Assembly: GCA_020631735.1 (NCBI GenBank)
Contig: CM036162.1
Location: 93,358,401 to 93,422,400 of the forward strand
Length of the DNA stretch: 64,000 nucleotides
DNA from: Saccharum officinarum
Taxonomy: Eukaryota; Streptophyta; Magnoliopsida; Poales; Poaceae
Direction of reading: 5' to 3'
Shown: positions 1-10,807 of the stretch, in pieces
How the letters are laid out: each line of letters starts with the position of its first letter
Position numbering within the stretch: position 1 is the first letter of the stretch
Notes under the pieces: model-generated
The model's input: only the letters and a program-made list of their open reading frames with translations
What the model was told of the DNA's origin: nothing
Database searches by the model: none
Made by a program: the position numbers and the translations under genes

Positions 1-936
1 AGGAAATAAAACTAGTTCCTTCAGCACAATTAGTGCACAAATTCATTATGCTTCTCCTCTTCTTATCTGACCAAGCATCGGTCATAAATAGAGCACCCAT
101 TCTTCATCTTCTCGGCTTCACGTTCTTGCAGCAAACTCTTGGTTCTTGCATATTCTTCTTCTTGCAATCTCCCTCTCAGGTCAAACATAGTTGGAGGTTC
201 AAATCCAGCCCCATATTGTCCAATTGCTTCACACATTTGCTTGAACTCATCGTTGTCACAAGCATTGAATGGTATTACTGCCAATGTTATAAAAAAAGAA
301 AATTAGTGCAGTACTACAGCAGTAGGTAGTAGCATAGCATTCAATGAAATCTAAAATAAAAAAACAGCAAGGAAATTACCATGGTTATAGGCCCATCTTG
401 CAATATATTTATGCACCTCATGTAATCTTTCTTTCCAAAGTTCCTTGTTCAACTTCTGTTGAGCCAAAGATTCAGCTTTGGTTGCTGTAGGATCAATAGC
501 TCTTGTCCATTTGTCAATGAGGCCTAATTTGTGAGGCTCTGAACTTCCAACACAAGTGACTTCCTCTGAACCTCCAACCCTAGATACATGAACTTCCTCT
601 CTAAGTTCTAGCTCACGAACAGTCTTCTCCTCCCTCTTCCTTTTTGCTTCATCTAGTGCTTTTCTTGCGCTTGTCTTGAGCCTCCTTTAACTTCTCTTTG
701 GAGGTATTCGTGCCCTGGCATTTCTTTTCATTCTTTCCTTCTTGGGCGATATGCTGCTTCAACCGATAAACCCCTCCAAACATGACCTTGTCACAGAGTA
801 TGCACTTCACCTGGTCCTTGTTGTTTGGATTAACAAGAAACCCAAACTCCCATCCCACATCATCTGAGTTCCTTCTCAAGACATTTGCTCCTGTTGTTGC
901 ACTTCTAGAGTCAGGTTGACCCTCTACTTTCGTCAT
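1..936 (-). pseudogene. hAT-family transposase fragment (BED-like finger, DUF659 start), frameshifted, runs off left edge
   Basis: Seen: the minus strand starts at an ATG at 936 directly after a CAG (possible splice acceptor). The first block (about 936-650) holds a C-x2-C pattern (CILC) followed by H and C residues (LKQH, KKC), as in BED-type fingers of plant hAT transposases. A lysine/glutamate-rich linker follows (660-380). After a GT-AG intron (about 285-380) comes a block with IPFNAC, EAIGQYG and GCSI, which I recognise as the DUF659 beginning that precedes the hAT catalytic core. The catalytic core and dimerisation region lie beyond the left edge. Odd: the frame breaks twice by a single base, once in an A-run near 660 and once near 84-90 just after GCSI, where the next frame carries the expected TDAWSDKKRR text. 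It is therefore a pseudogene or an error-containing assembly. Family known from memory: DUF659 proteins include domesticated genes, so a host gene is a weaker alternative. Confidence 0.75.
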
Positions 937-1740
937 CTGAACAATCAACAAATTACAAACATACACATGCAGTATGCAATCAGATTTCAGAAATCAAAGC
1001 AATCAGTATGCATGTAGGTTGTAGCAATCAACCAATCTGAGTTTCAGAACATGCATGCAATCAGATTTCAGAACAAGCAATCAGATATTTAGATATAATG
1101 ATATATACATGCACTACTATAGCAATTCACATATTCATACTTCAGATTTCAGAAATAGAGGAGAGCAAACAGAGCATCTGAGCATGCATGTCAGTTCAGT
1201 TAGTTCAAGGCTTCAAGTAGGAAACAGAGAAAGAAACAGAGCAGAGCAGTCAGTTCAAGGGAGCAGAGCAGAGCAGGGGAGGACTGAGGACATACCTTCG
1301 GCTTCGGGCGTCGGCCTTGGGGGTTGGGGCTCCGCCTGAGGGAGATGACCACCGGGGAGGGTATTGGGCGGTGGGAGCTGGGCGGTGGGGAGGCCCTTCG
1401 AGGCTTCAATGCGGGGAGGAGGACGGACTGGGCGGAGACCGGGGAGGAGTGAACGAGGACGAGGTCGGAGCGGACTGGCGGGCGGGGAGGAGCGTCGACG
1501 CCGGTGGAAGCTGCTTCCCGGTGGAGAGGAGCATCGCCTGGCAGCGGAATAGAGTCGCGCGCGGCTTCGGTACCCCTACGCGGCCTTATCCATCGCGCGC
1601 GTGCGGCAATTTTCCTACGGCGCCAACCTTTCCCGCGCGCGCTCGCCCACCGCTGCGTAATATTTTGCACGCTGGGAATCACAGGCCGATTCGCGTCGAT
1701 TACGCACTGCCTAGGGCTTCTGGGCGCCATCGAGTCGTGC
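937..1740 (-). other. Leader of the hAT-like gene: putative first intron and GC-rich noncoding exon
   Basis: On the minus strand a GGTATG donor at about 1296-1291 pairs with the CAG acceptor at 939-937, giving an AT-rich intron of about 360 bp. Upstream of the donor (1296-1740) the DNA becomes very GC- and CpG-rich and is open in several frames on both strands. I see no recognisable protein in those frames and read it as a 5' untranslated or promoter region. The intron contains short repeated text (AATCAGATTTCAGAA, several copies between 980 and 1160). The exon-intron model is an inference without transcript data. Confidence 0.4.
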
Positions 1741-1741
1741 T

Positions 1742-1850
1742 GAGGCGCCGCCTACCGCCGCCTAGGCGCTCCCGTCGACTTAAGGGGTGATTACTCTCCT
1801 AGTCCAGGCGCCGGGGCCTAGCCTAGCGACTAGGCGCGTCGTAGTCATCG
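1742..1850. repeat. GCCTAGGCG-rich subterminal block, possible hAT element end
   Basis: The stretch repeats GCCGCCTA, GCCTAGGCG, GGGGCCTAGCCTAGCGACTAGGCG and similar words in both orientations. Such short inverted CCTAGGCG-type motifs are common near the ends of some grass hAT elements, which fits its place just upstream of the hAT transposase remnant. I cannot define a terminal inverted repeat or an 8 bp target duplication because the left end lies outside the window. Confidence 0.35.
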
Positions 1851-3439
1851 ATTTTCAAAACTGGGACCGACGTGTAGAGGCAAGTGAACCAATGAACAAT
1901 ACCAATGTGAAGCCAATCACCGAGAGACAATCAATCACAATATCAAGAGAGACACCAAGATTTTCTCCCGAGGTTCACGTGCTTGCCGGCACGCTAGTCC
2001 CCGTTGTGTCGACCAACACTACGTGGTTCGGCGACTAATTGGGAATCCACACCCAATCTCTCCAAGAGCGCCGCAAGAACCTACCACTAGTGAGGTAACT
2101 CAATGACACACGCAGTATATTAGAGCTACCTTATGGCTCTTCGCCAGGGAAGGTGCAAAGCCCCTCACAAATCACCGGAGCCGGCCATGAACAACCTCCA
2201 ACTCGTGCCAGACCTCCTCCGCTACTCCAAGCCGTCTAGGTGGTGGCAACCACCAAGAGAAACAAGAATCCCGCAACCAATGATCACCCAAGTGCTAACT
2301 AGATACAAACTCATAAGCAAATACACTTTGAGATCACTCAATCTCACTTTGATTAGGCAATCAAGCAAGGGAGATGAGTGAGAGGGATGTGCTCAGCTCA
2401 AGAGGATGTTAGAGAGTCAAAATGTCCAAGAGAGTCCTTCCCAAACTGGCCAAACACATATTTATAAGTACCTCTAAAGAATAGAGCCATTAGGAATAAA
2501 GTGTTGTTGCAATCGTGTTGACCGGACGCGCCGGTCGAACTGACTGGACGTGGACACAGCGTACGGTCACACTGCACACCTTTGCCCGATGCTCGCCACA
2601 TGTTCCGTTTTAAATTTTGTTCGTTCGATCTCCAACGGTCACGAAACGTTATCTTCTTTGTCATAGCATGACCGGACGCGACGGTCGAACTGACCGGACG
2701 CGCCCTGGAGTCCGATCACGAGATGCTCACGATGCTGAGAGGCTGACCGGACGTGCCGCTTGTACTAACCGGACGCCACAGTGCCAGCGTCCGATCAATT
2801 CTAGTAAGCTCCCACTCATGACCTGACGCGTCCGATCGTAACTGACCGGACGCGCCACCGTGTCTGAGCAACCCTTCACGCTCACTGTCCCTCTGGCGCC
2901 TGACCGGACGCACCGGTGGTAAACCCTAGTCCGCGCGCTAGACTGCTGCTGTCACTGACCGGACGCGTGCGGTCATGCCAAGACCGCGTTCGGTCACCCC
3001 AGTGACCTCCATTCGCCTCCGTTTATATCACCATGTGCATGTGTGTTAGCATTTTTACAATCATTTTTGAGGCGTTAAGTTAGCTCACCACTAGATCTAA
3101 ATGCATATGTAAATGAATCCTCATCTAGTGGCACTTAAGTGATCAATAGTCCGAAAATTCCCCTCTTTATAGTACGGCTATCGATCCTAAGTGTGATCAC
3201 ACCCTCTATGATGTCTTGATCACTAAAAGCAAATCCTATCTATACCTTTGCCTTGAGCTCCATAGGATTACACTCCATCTTCTCTTCTTTTCCAAGTATG
3301 GCATCAAGTCATCATGATCAACATGCATCTTGCCATCACTTAGCAGTGTACCAATCACCTTTTGCTATCAACACTCAAGCACATGTGATTAGTACTTAGG
3401 TTTCAGCAATTAGCCAAAACTAAACTAGGGACTTTCACA
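1851..3439 (-). mobile_element. Reversed LTR copy with GACCGGACGCG-type repeats
   Basis: Read on the minus strand the block begins TGTGAAAGTCCCTAG at 3439 and runs through text shared with the LTR at 42917 (TGTGAAAGGTCC start, GCCGTACTATNAAGAGGGG, AAAATGCTAACACAC, then a run of GACCGGACGCG-type motifs). The motif run lies at 2515-2990 and is clearly degenerate. The distal part carries GATTGGCTTCACATTGG text typical of this LTR type. The other end near 1851 is not sharply defined and no target duplication was found, so it is probably a truncated or nested copy. From memory I associate this LTR style with large grass Ty1/copia elements (SIRE/Maximus-like), but there is no coding region here to prove it. 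Confidence 0.6.
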
Positions 3440-3650
3440 TGGAAATATGGAATGGTAGAGAGGGAGCGCATGTTGGGTGCCGTGGAAATATGGAATGGCA
3501 GAGAGGGAGCTACTGCCTCTTCATTGCTACCATCGGTCTTGGATCCAAAGGGGTTAGAAATGGACCTGTGGAGTGTGTTTGTCCTCAGGACGAAGAAAGG
3601 AAGGTAGCATGGAAATCATGAATATAACATGGAGTAGTTGTCAGTGTCCT
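3440..3650. repeat. Short flank with a direct duplication of about 27 bp
   Basis: GGAAATATGGAATGG followed by T or C and AGAGAGGGAGC occurs at 3441-3467 and again at 3484-3510, a 43 bp period. The remainder is unassigned sequence between two LTRs. Its last five bases (GTCCT) form the target duplication of the next element. Confidence 0.6.
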
Positions 3651-6600
3651 TGTAGCAGAACCTCCTAAATTATATGTCCCACATGCACCTATCATTGTCC
3701 CTAAGACCTCTGACGGCTATGCATGTACACCAGATAACCTAAGAAGATCTGTCGAGTGCCCTCGCAGGACCCCAATTCAAATACGTTTGACAACTCATAC
3801 CAGGATCAACAAAGGAGTAACTACAACATTACAACATTTGTTACAAAACTTTACATCAGAGTGCGAAAATAATAACAACAATAAATTTATAAATCATGAT
3901 TAAGTTAACTTTTTACAAATTTAACTTGTATTGCGGAAGTTGAGTAGAACTACAGAAGATAACTTAGGCAGAGCACCTAGGTTATGGGGAATAACCAAAT
4001 CATGTCAAGCCCACCGACATGACCTGATTAGCAGCACCAGTCAGTACCTGCAACGGGGGTTAACAAACCCTGAGTACTCAATTGTACTCCGTAAGACTTA
4101 CTCGACTAAAGAAAAGATTTCAAGGACATGCTAGCTTTAGGGAATCAAGGTACGGGTATTCAAGAATAATTATTTTGCAGAAAAGCTTACTAAAGTAAGT
4201 CCTTACTTTCAATATTTTATTTTTATCATTGATGGTTCATTAACCAATTCTAAGTGATCCTAATCTAGATCAAAGTAATTCTTATCAAGATTATTTTCTT
4301 ATTCTTTCTTCTAATTCCGGTTCTTATCTACGATGCAGGTCAAGCGATCGAGTCTCCATAACCGAGGAGCAACGACGATTCGAACCGATTATACCCAGCT
4401 GGGGATCTCTAACCTCACGACATATGTAGAACCAAATCTTGCATATGCTAACCCTCATTTAGTCCCAAAACCAAAACGTGTCCATCGCCACCCGAGAGTA
4501 CAGTACTCCTCGAACCCGGCCCAATTCTAGCCCCGAGGGTACACGCTACTCTCGCCATCTCTCCACTCCCAGTGCAAGGTTAGATGTTCTCATAATGGAA
4601 TCACTAACATCTTGGGCTTACCCAAGACATTAGGCTAGTTGCAAAGTCTTGAAACACAAGCGGGCCTATAACAAACGGTCCTTAACTGATAAGGCGGAAA
4701 CACTACATTGAGACTCCTTTCTCAATGCAAGTTAGCAGTGGTCAAACCACCCGCCCGATCTTCAAGTTCGTTCTTATGTTTCATTATTCATCAAGTATGC
4801 CATCGTGGCCATAAAAACATTTCATTTAAAAGCCTAACTCATTAAGCATAGCAAAGCATACTACGCATTTTATAATAAAACAGGTACCATGGGTGATATC
4901 ACAATAATCAAGGATGGTAATGCAACAATTGGGTTAACACTCAACTCCTAGTTACTTAATGCAATAAACCAAGTACCAGTGATAAAGATTTGTAAAACTC
5001 AAGGAAGGATTTAAATGCACCGGGGCTTGCCTTGCGTTGCAGCGGTGATTAGTTCTCATAGAAGTCAATTTTGACACCAACACCACGGGTGGATCACCTT
5101 TTTCGAAGCTTGATCGACACGATCCAAAACACTCGTATAAACTACACGTATAAAAATGATGCGATGCTTAATATGATGGAATACATGCCATGATGCATGA
5201 TGATGAACAAAGCATAGCATACAAGAGACATTTAGAAAGGATAAATATTAGTTATCTACTTTAGTACAACTTTCCTTCGCGATACAGTTGCAATCCAACA
5301 GAACTATTAAACAACTTCAATCACATTAAGATGTTGTTAAGAAAACTACTTAACTTTACTTTTTACCCAAGAGGTTACATCTAATAACAAATTATATTTT
5401 CATAAAGCCATTAAGCATTAATATAAACAAATCATTAACTACTAATGACCTATGTTTATTATATTGATTACTATTAACAATTCTTGATTAATAAGTTAAT
5501 CATGAACTCAAACAACTAATTAAAGTGCTAGGGGTCATCCCATGTTAATGACCCAAGGTCTTCACTCAATTCCAAAAGTTACACAAATCAACATTATGAT
5601 ATATTCTTATCAATTAAGCATTTATTATATAATAAATAAAAGTCATATAATAAAGTATATAATTAAAAGTTATCAAAACAGTACCACAATTTTTGTGAAG
5701 GTAATTCTAAGCATATAAAGCATGCTCACAAAGTTTCATGATTTTTGGCTACTTATTTTAATATATAAAAATCATGCAAGAGGTATTTCTTATTTAAAAG
5801 AGCTAATTTCTATTCATAGCAAAAGTACTAAAAAATACCATTCCATATTTTCCCTACATAGAGCACATCATGAACAAGCTACACATCAATTTTCATAATT
5901 TTATCATGCTTTCATAATTAGTTATGAAAATAACAAATATCAACAATTATGGAAATTAACAAATCACAGCAAAAGAAAAAAGGAGCCTCGGGCCCGGAGT
6001 GGCCTAGCTCGGCCTGGTCCAGCGGGGATGCCAGCCTAGGCGCGAAGGTGCGCGCGTGGCCCAGCAGCGAAGGCGGCTCGGCAAATTGCAAAAAGGCCCC
6101 TACGTTAAATATAAATCAACCCGCACTACAAAAAAAATACTATTCATCTAAGTCTTCACCTTTACAATAAACACCCTAAAGAAGTTTCTATTTTGTCGCG
6201 ACATCCTTCTTTCTCTCCTTCACAGCCGGAGCAGAGGAGGTGCTCGGGTTGGGCCGGTTTCGACCGACCGAAGGCCTGCCGGTGGCGAAGAAAGGGCGGA
6301 GCGGCAGCCCTAGGCCCGCGCGCAACCACGGGTGGCAGCGGCTTCCCTAGAGGTGGCCCGAGGCGGTCCAGCTGCGGACGTCGGCGGCGAGAGGCTGTGG
6401 CGGCAGGCGGCAACGGCGCTGCGGGGTATGGCGGAGTTGAAGGAAGAGTGCGGGAGGGGCGGCACGGGTAGGGAGAAGTGGTGGCGCGGTCATCTTGACC
6501 CGGCGCGGCCGGTGGTGGCCTGGCCACATGCACGGCGGCCATGGCGGGCGGCCGCACGACGGCTACAGTATAGCCGGTGGCTCCAGGCTAGGTGAGCACG

Positions 6601-8382
6601 TGCGGTGCAACGAGGGAAGTGAGGCGGAGGTGGGGGTGTGCTTAGCTCAACCCACCACTGAGCGCAACAGCGGGAACAACAATGGCGGTGGGAGCTTGGC
6701 CGGTGATGGCGGCGCAGCCGGTGGCTACGGCGGGCGCTCGGCTTGCAGAGGCAAAAAGAGGGAGGGAGAGCGCACGAGAGAGGGACAGCGTGGAGCGGCT
6801 TGGCGCCTTCTGTAGGCAGGGATGGCGCAGCATGGGCGCGGGACGCGCAGCGCCAGCAGCATGCCCGGGTGGCGCCGTGATCAAATTGGTCACGGTGACC
6901 ACGTGCAAGGCAGGGACAGTGGCCATGTGCTCCTCTATGAACCATCGTGTAGCACATTCTAGTTAGAACTAGGCCAAGACTACTATACAAAAGATCTTCA
7001 TCCCCCTTCACTCTCCACTTCTCATTAAGGTACTATAATCATTAGTCACATGGATCAAGAGATAAACAACACCAAAAATTGCAGTGCCAAAGCGTTGACA
7101 GCGATAAAGAAACTTTACACTTAACGATCAAAACGAAGTCCAACTAAACCCAAACTTTGCCTGACCGTTCTCCTCAGCCTACGCTCCAACTCTTATTTTT
7201 GGATCAAACCAAGTTGTTTAACGAAAACTCGAGAACGCGACACGCCAACATATCAACATCATTGCCCCCTAATCCCAGAAACATTTTGAAGGCTTAAAAC
7301 AGCACACACTTTTGAAATTTCAAAATTACTTTTGATTTTGCATTGAAACACGAAAATCTCCAAAAATAAAAGTTGCTCAAAATTTTGAACTCTACAAATT
7401 TGCTTTTGTGACCAAACTCAGATTTTGAATAAATTTTGAAATTTGGATTTGAATTCAAATGGGGACAAAAGTAGGGTTTCTGCAAATTAAAAATTACTTC
7501 AAATTTTTAATACAACTTAAAAATATGTAAAAAGAGAAAATGTATATATTTTGAAGATCTACAACTTTCATAATTGGGCTATCACCCAATTATGCCTACT
7601 TTTTGAAATTGAATTGAAATTCAAATTTAGGGTTTGAATCTTTTAAATTTTATTCAAATTTTTACATTGGAACTTTAAAAACTCAAAACACCAAAGTTGT
7701 ACATCTAGGTAAGACCTACAACTTTGCTAATCAAACTATTTTCAAATTTTGCTTTCATTTTGAAATTGGAATGGGGAAATGAAAATGGGTCAAATTTGAG
7801 ATTTGCTTCTTTTCAAAATTACTCCAAAGTTTACACTAAAACTTTGAAAACTCAAAACATCAAACTTGTAGCCCTAGAAAAGATCTACAAACTTGGTTTT
7901 AAACTTTTTCCTAAATTTTGCTTAGATTTTGAATTACACAAAAAGGGGTAAAACGAGGTTTTTCGGAAATCAGGATTTTGAATTCAACTGATTATTCTTT
8001 TTAACGAAAACATGATTAATTATTTATCCCTAATAAAACCTTATTTCAAATGATAAGCAACTTGGCATTATTAACATATTAAGCATACTAGTAAAAACAA
8101 CATATCAGATTACTATTGCATTGAAACATGTGAAACATACGAAACATTGATCAAAACCTATGAAACATAACTTTGAAACATAGCCATACTTGATATGAAA
8201 CATCGCAAGGCAACATGTGAGACTCTTTTTGAAACATGTGAAACATGGCATATGAAACATATGCAACATGACTAAAATAACTTGTGCAACATGAATGCAT
8301 TTATGGCATGTCATTTGATGTTTATGCTTGATGATGCTTCATAACCAAGTTTTAATTGTTTCTTAACATCTGGGATGTTACA
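3651..8382 (-). mobile_element. Solo LTR A, large gypsy (Tekay-like) LTR, 4732 bp, TSD GTCCT
   Basis: On the plus strand the block starts TGTAGCAGAACC and ends GATGTTACA. On the minus strand it therefore starts TGTAACATCCC and ends GGTTCTGCTACA, the same termini as the 4.8 kb LTR of the Tekay-like element at 21410-26223. GTCCT stands on both sides (3646-3650 and 8383-8387). No internal retrotransposon sequence is present, so this is a solo LTR left by LTR-LTR recombination. Internally it has the family's features: a GAGTAAGTCT donor-like site (4100), the GAGTAC...GTACTC hairpin region (about 4070-4090), a GC-rich island (about 5985-7000), and AT-rich sequence with repeated CTACAACTTTG words (7280-7980). 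Small ORFs inside have no recognisable product. Confidence 0.9.
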
Positions 8383-8825
8383 GTCCTCAAGAACTATGGA
8401 AGAGTTGGCACACGATTCCAAAATCAGGCAAGATTATTGGCAGCATATAGTATAAATGTGATGTTTCATGATTATCATTGAGTATTGTATAGTACTCATG
8501 AGATGCTCTATAGCACTAATCATCGAGTTCGAGCGCTCGGGCCAAAGTGTAGTGTCGCCACCATGCATTTATGATTCTTTGCTGGATCATTAGTTCCTTT
8601 ACTAGGCCAGACAACCGCATGTATGTGTGTGATGGACACAGAAGGTGGATGTATGGTGTAGGTTACTGCCGATGCAACATTTTCCTTATTCTTATTATGT
8701 TCTTTTATTTTGTATTTTATATACCCTTCTATTTATATCGTCTTTTACATTTATTTTTTATTTTTTCATTTCATTTTCAATTTTCCTTCTTCCTTCTTTT
8801 TTCTATTTTTTCTTTTGCATTTGTG
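8383..8825. other. Unassigned flank with a T/C-rich low-complexity tract
   Basis: Right flank of solo LTR A. From about 8690 to 8822 the plus strand is almost pure pyrimidine with TTTTATTT and TTCCTTC words, so the open frames there are low-complexity artefacts. Nothing else is recognisable. Confidence 0.6.
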
Positions 8826-9520
8826 TGGGTTATATCACATATCAAAATATTTGGCTTTGCTTAACTATAAATAGTTTGTGCATTTATGACGTTTGTTTTA
8901 CATTTGAGTGTTACATACGTACCAAAAAATTTGACTTTACTTAACCATAGAAATATTGTGCCTCTATGATGTGTCTTCTGATATTTGGCTTTGCTTAACT
9001 ATATAATAATTTGTGCACCTGTGACGTGTCTATATTTATGTGGGTTACATCACCAAAATATTTGCTTTTACTTAACCATAGAAATAATTTATGCATTTAT
9101 GATGTGTCTTCTTGGGTTACGTCATATATATTTGGCTTTTTCACTATAGAAATAATTTGTGTGTTTGTGATGTGTCTTTTGTTTTTGTTTGGGTTGTATC
9201 GCATACATATTTGGCTTGCTTAACTATACAAATAATTTGTGCATTTTTCGCAAAAAAAATAGTATGTGCGTTTATGACATGTCTTATACATTTGTGTGTT
9301 GCATTACGTACCAAAGTATTTGGCTTTGCTTAACCATATGAATAATTTATGTATTTGTAATGTGTCTTCTCCATTTGTGTGAGTTATATCACAAACTAAA
9401 ACATTTTGTTTTGCTTAACTACAGAACTAAGTGTGTAATTATGGCGTGTCTTCTATATTTGTGTAGATCACATCATACCAAAACATATAGCTTTGCTTAA
9501 CTATAGATATAATTTGTGCA
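8826..9520. repeat. Degenerate minisatellite, about nine units of roughly 80 bp
   Basis: A unit built around TTGGCTTTGCTTAACTATAG, AATAATTTGTGCATTTATGA, GTGTCTTCT and TGGGTTACATCACATACCAAA recurs. The TTGGCTTTGC anchor or a close variant appears near 8851, 8931, 8985, 9062, 9132, 9211, 9320, 9406 and 9489, so spacing is mostly 70-86 bp, with one short (54) and one long (109) interval. The units differ by many substitutions and indels, so this is an old array. Small ORFs across it are by-products of the repeat. Confidence 0.8.
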
Positions 9521-10074
9521 TCCGTTACTGTAGCAAATCACCGTCCAAAACTGCTTGGGGTGTAATTTGACTGGTTTTGAAAGGTTTAGGGGGTAGAATA
9601 AACGGTTTCATAGTTGGGGGTGAAGTAGTCCACCCCTAGAGTTGGGGGGTGAAGTAGATTTTTTCCTATTTCTTTTCCTATAGGTGTGGTGCTTTTTTCT
9701 ACATGGAAGGATCTAGATAGGGAGTGCTCTCGAAGCCATGCGTGAGGTTGCAGCTCACGGCTAATTTGTGTTCTTGGTGCAGCGACTTTTTTTTCTTTCT
9801 ATTTTTTAACATGAATGAAAAAGACCCTGTCGCAGCTGGTTCTGTGACCACTCGCCAATCGCCTCCTCTTATGAGAGAGTTTTAAAAAAAGAGAGAATGA
9901 GCTGCATTGTTTGTCGACCTCGGCCAAGCCTTATCCTTAATCTGAAGCGAACATGCCGCTTAAAAAGACATGTTACATGCTTATTACAAAGCATAGGAGA
10001 TGGTATAGAGTTTGACCACTGGGTGTGATGAGTATAGGCCTGATCTTCCGAGAGGTAATCTGTAAGTTCGATTT
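9521..10074. other. Unassigned intergenic sequence
   Basis: The stretch contains a locally duplicated phrase (GTTGGGGGGTGAAGTAG, variants near 9616 and 9641) and no convincing gene. It could be the edge of an old transposon, but no terminal repeats were found. Confidence 0.5.
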
Positions 10075-10807
10075 GTGGAGATCTCGACGTTGGCGATCCG
10101 GCTTCAAATCAGACACGATTCGAACCCTACAACCGTTACACCACTGCTCCATTGGTTATCAACCAAGCACAACTTGATTGACCTTGCCAAGAAGGCTTTT
10201 CCTGCAAGCGAATTAAAGAACACAAGCAAGAAGAGAAAAACACGCAATCTGAAATTGCAAATATGAAAGATGCGAATATCAATAGATGGTTCAAGAACTC
10301 GGTTCCAAAGGACTAATCGACACAGTGGAGGAGATCAAGAACAGGGGCCCTGGATCACTGTAAAAGAATTTGTCACCACAGTTACAATGAACGATTCAGT
10401 TTCTCGATGGAAAACTAAACTCTAAACAAAACCCAATTGTCTAATAGCGGCGGCGGCTGTGTTTATAGTCTAAGACTCGACCTAGAGTTGAGAACGGCCA
10501 GGGGTTGGGTGCCCACAACTTGGGCTTAAGACCCGACACGATACATGGCCAAGTTGGCCCAAATAGGTGACGCAGCACCTTGACGTGGTCACACAGAATG
10601 ATCCATAGACCTTCTGGAGCTGAGACCAGATCCAAAACGACGGCGTCGTCGTCCCCTTTCCAACGTATCCAAGAACGCCCCGTTTTGATGTCGTATGAGA
10701 GAGTTATAACTAAAATAGTGACGACATGTCTGCTGAATCCGAGGGTGACATGGCAGCTGAGTTGGGGACGAATTGCAACTTGAGAAAGACCATAACGTCG
10801 GTGTGTC
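10075..10807 (-). mobile_element. Probable LTR or 3' region of the adjacent minus-strand gypsy remnant
   Basis: This DNA lies directly downstream, on the minus strand, of the gag-protease remnant. On that strand it contains TTATAACTCTCTCATACGAC and neighbouring text that I associate with grass gypsy LTRs, and GTTTATAG-type sequence. Exact LTR ends and target duplications could not be found. The ORFs that cross it (10441-10890 in particular) are not recognisable. Confidence 0.4.

Noticed and set aside
1200..1730. 176-codon Pro/Arg-rich minus ORF upstream of the hAT gene
   Set aside because: No domain, opposite ORFs of equal length exist, and it overlaps a probable leader exon and donor site.
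6162..7011. Overlapping ORFs of 60-173 codons on both strands in solo LTR A
   Set aside because: They lie in a GC-rich island with few stops in any frame; no domain or conserved text.
8571..9333. Phe/Tyr/Ile-rich ORFs resembling membrane proteins
   Set aside because: Produced by a T-rich tract and a minisatellite.
8826..9520. CRISPR-like array
   Set aside because: Units are long, degenerate, lack unique spacers of constant length, and the genome is a plant.
10110..10150. tRNA-like text on minus (GTGGTGTAACGG and GGTTCGAATC)
   Set aside because: A-box and B-box words are far too close and no cloverleaf arms form; chance similarity.
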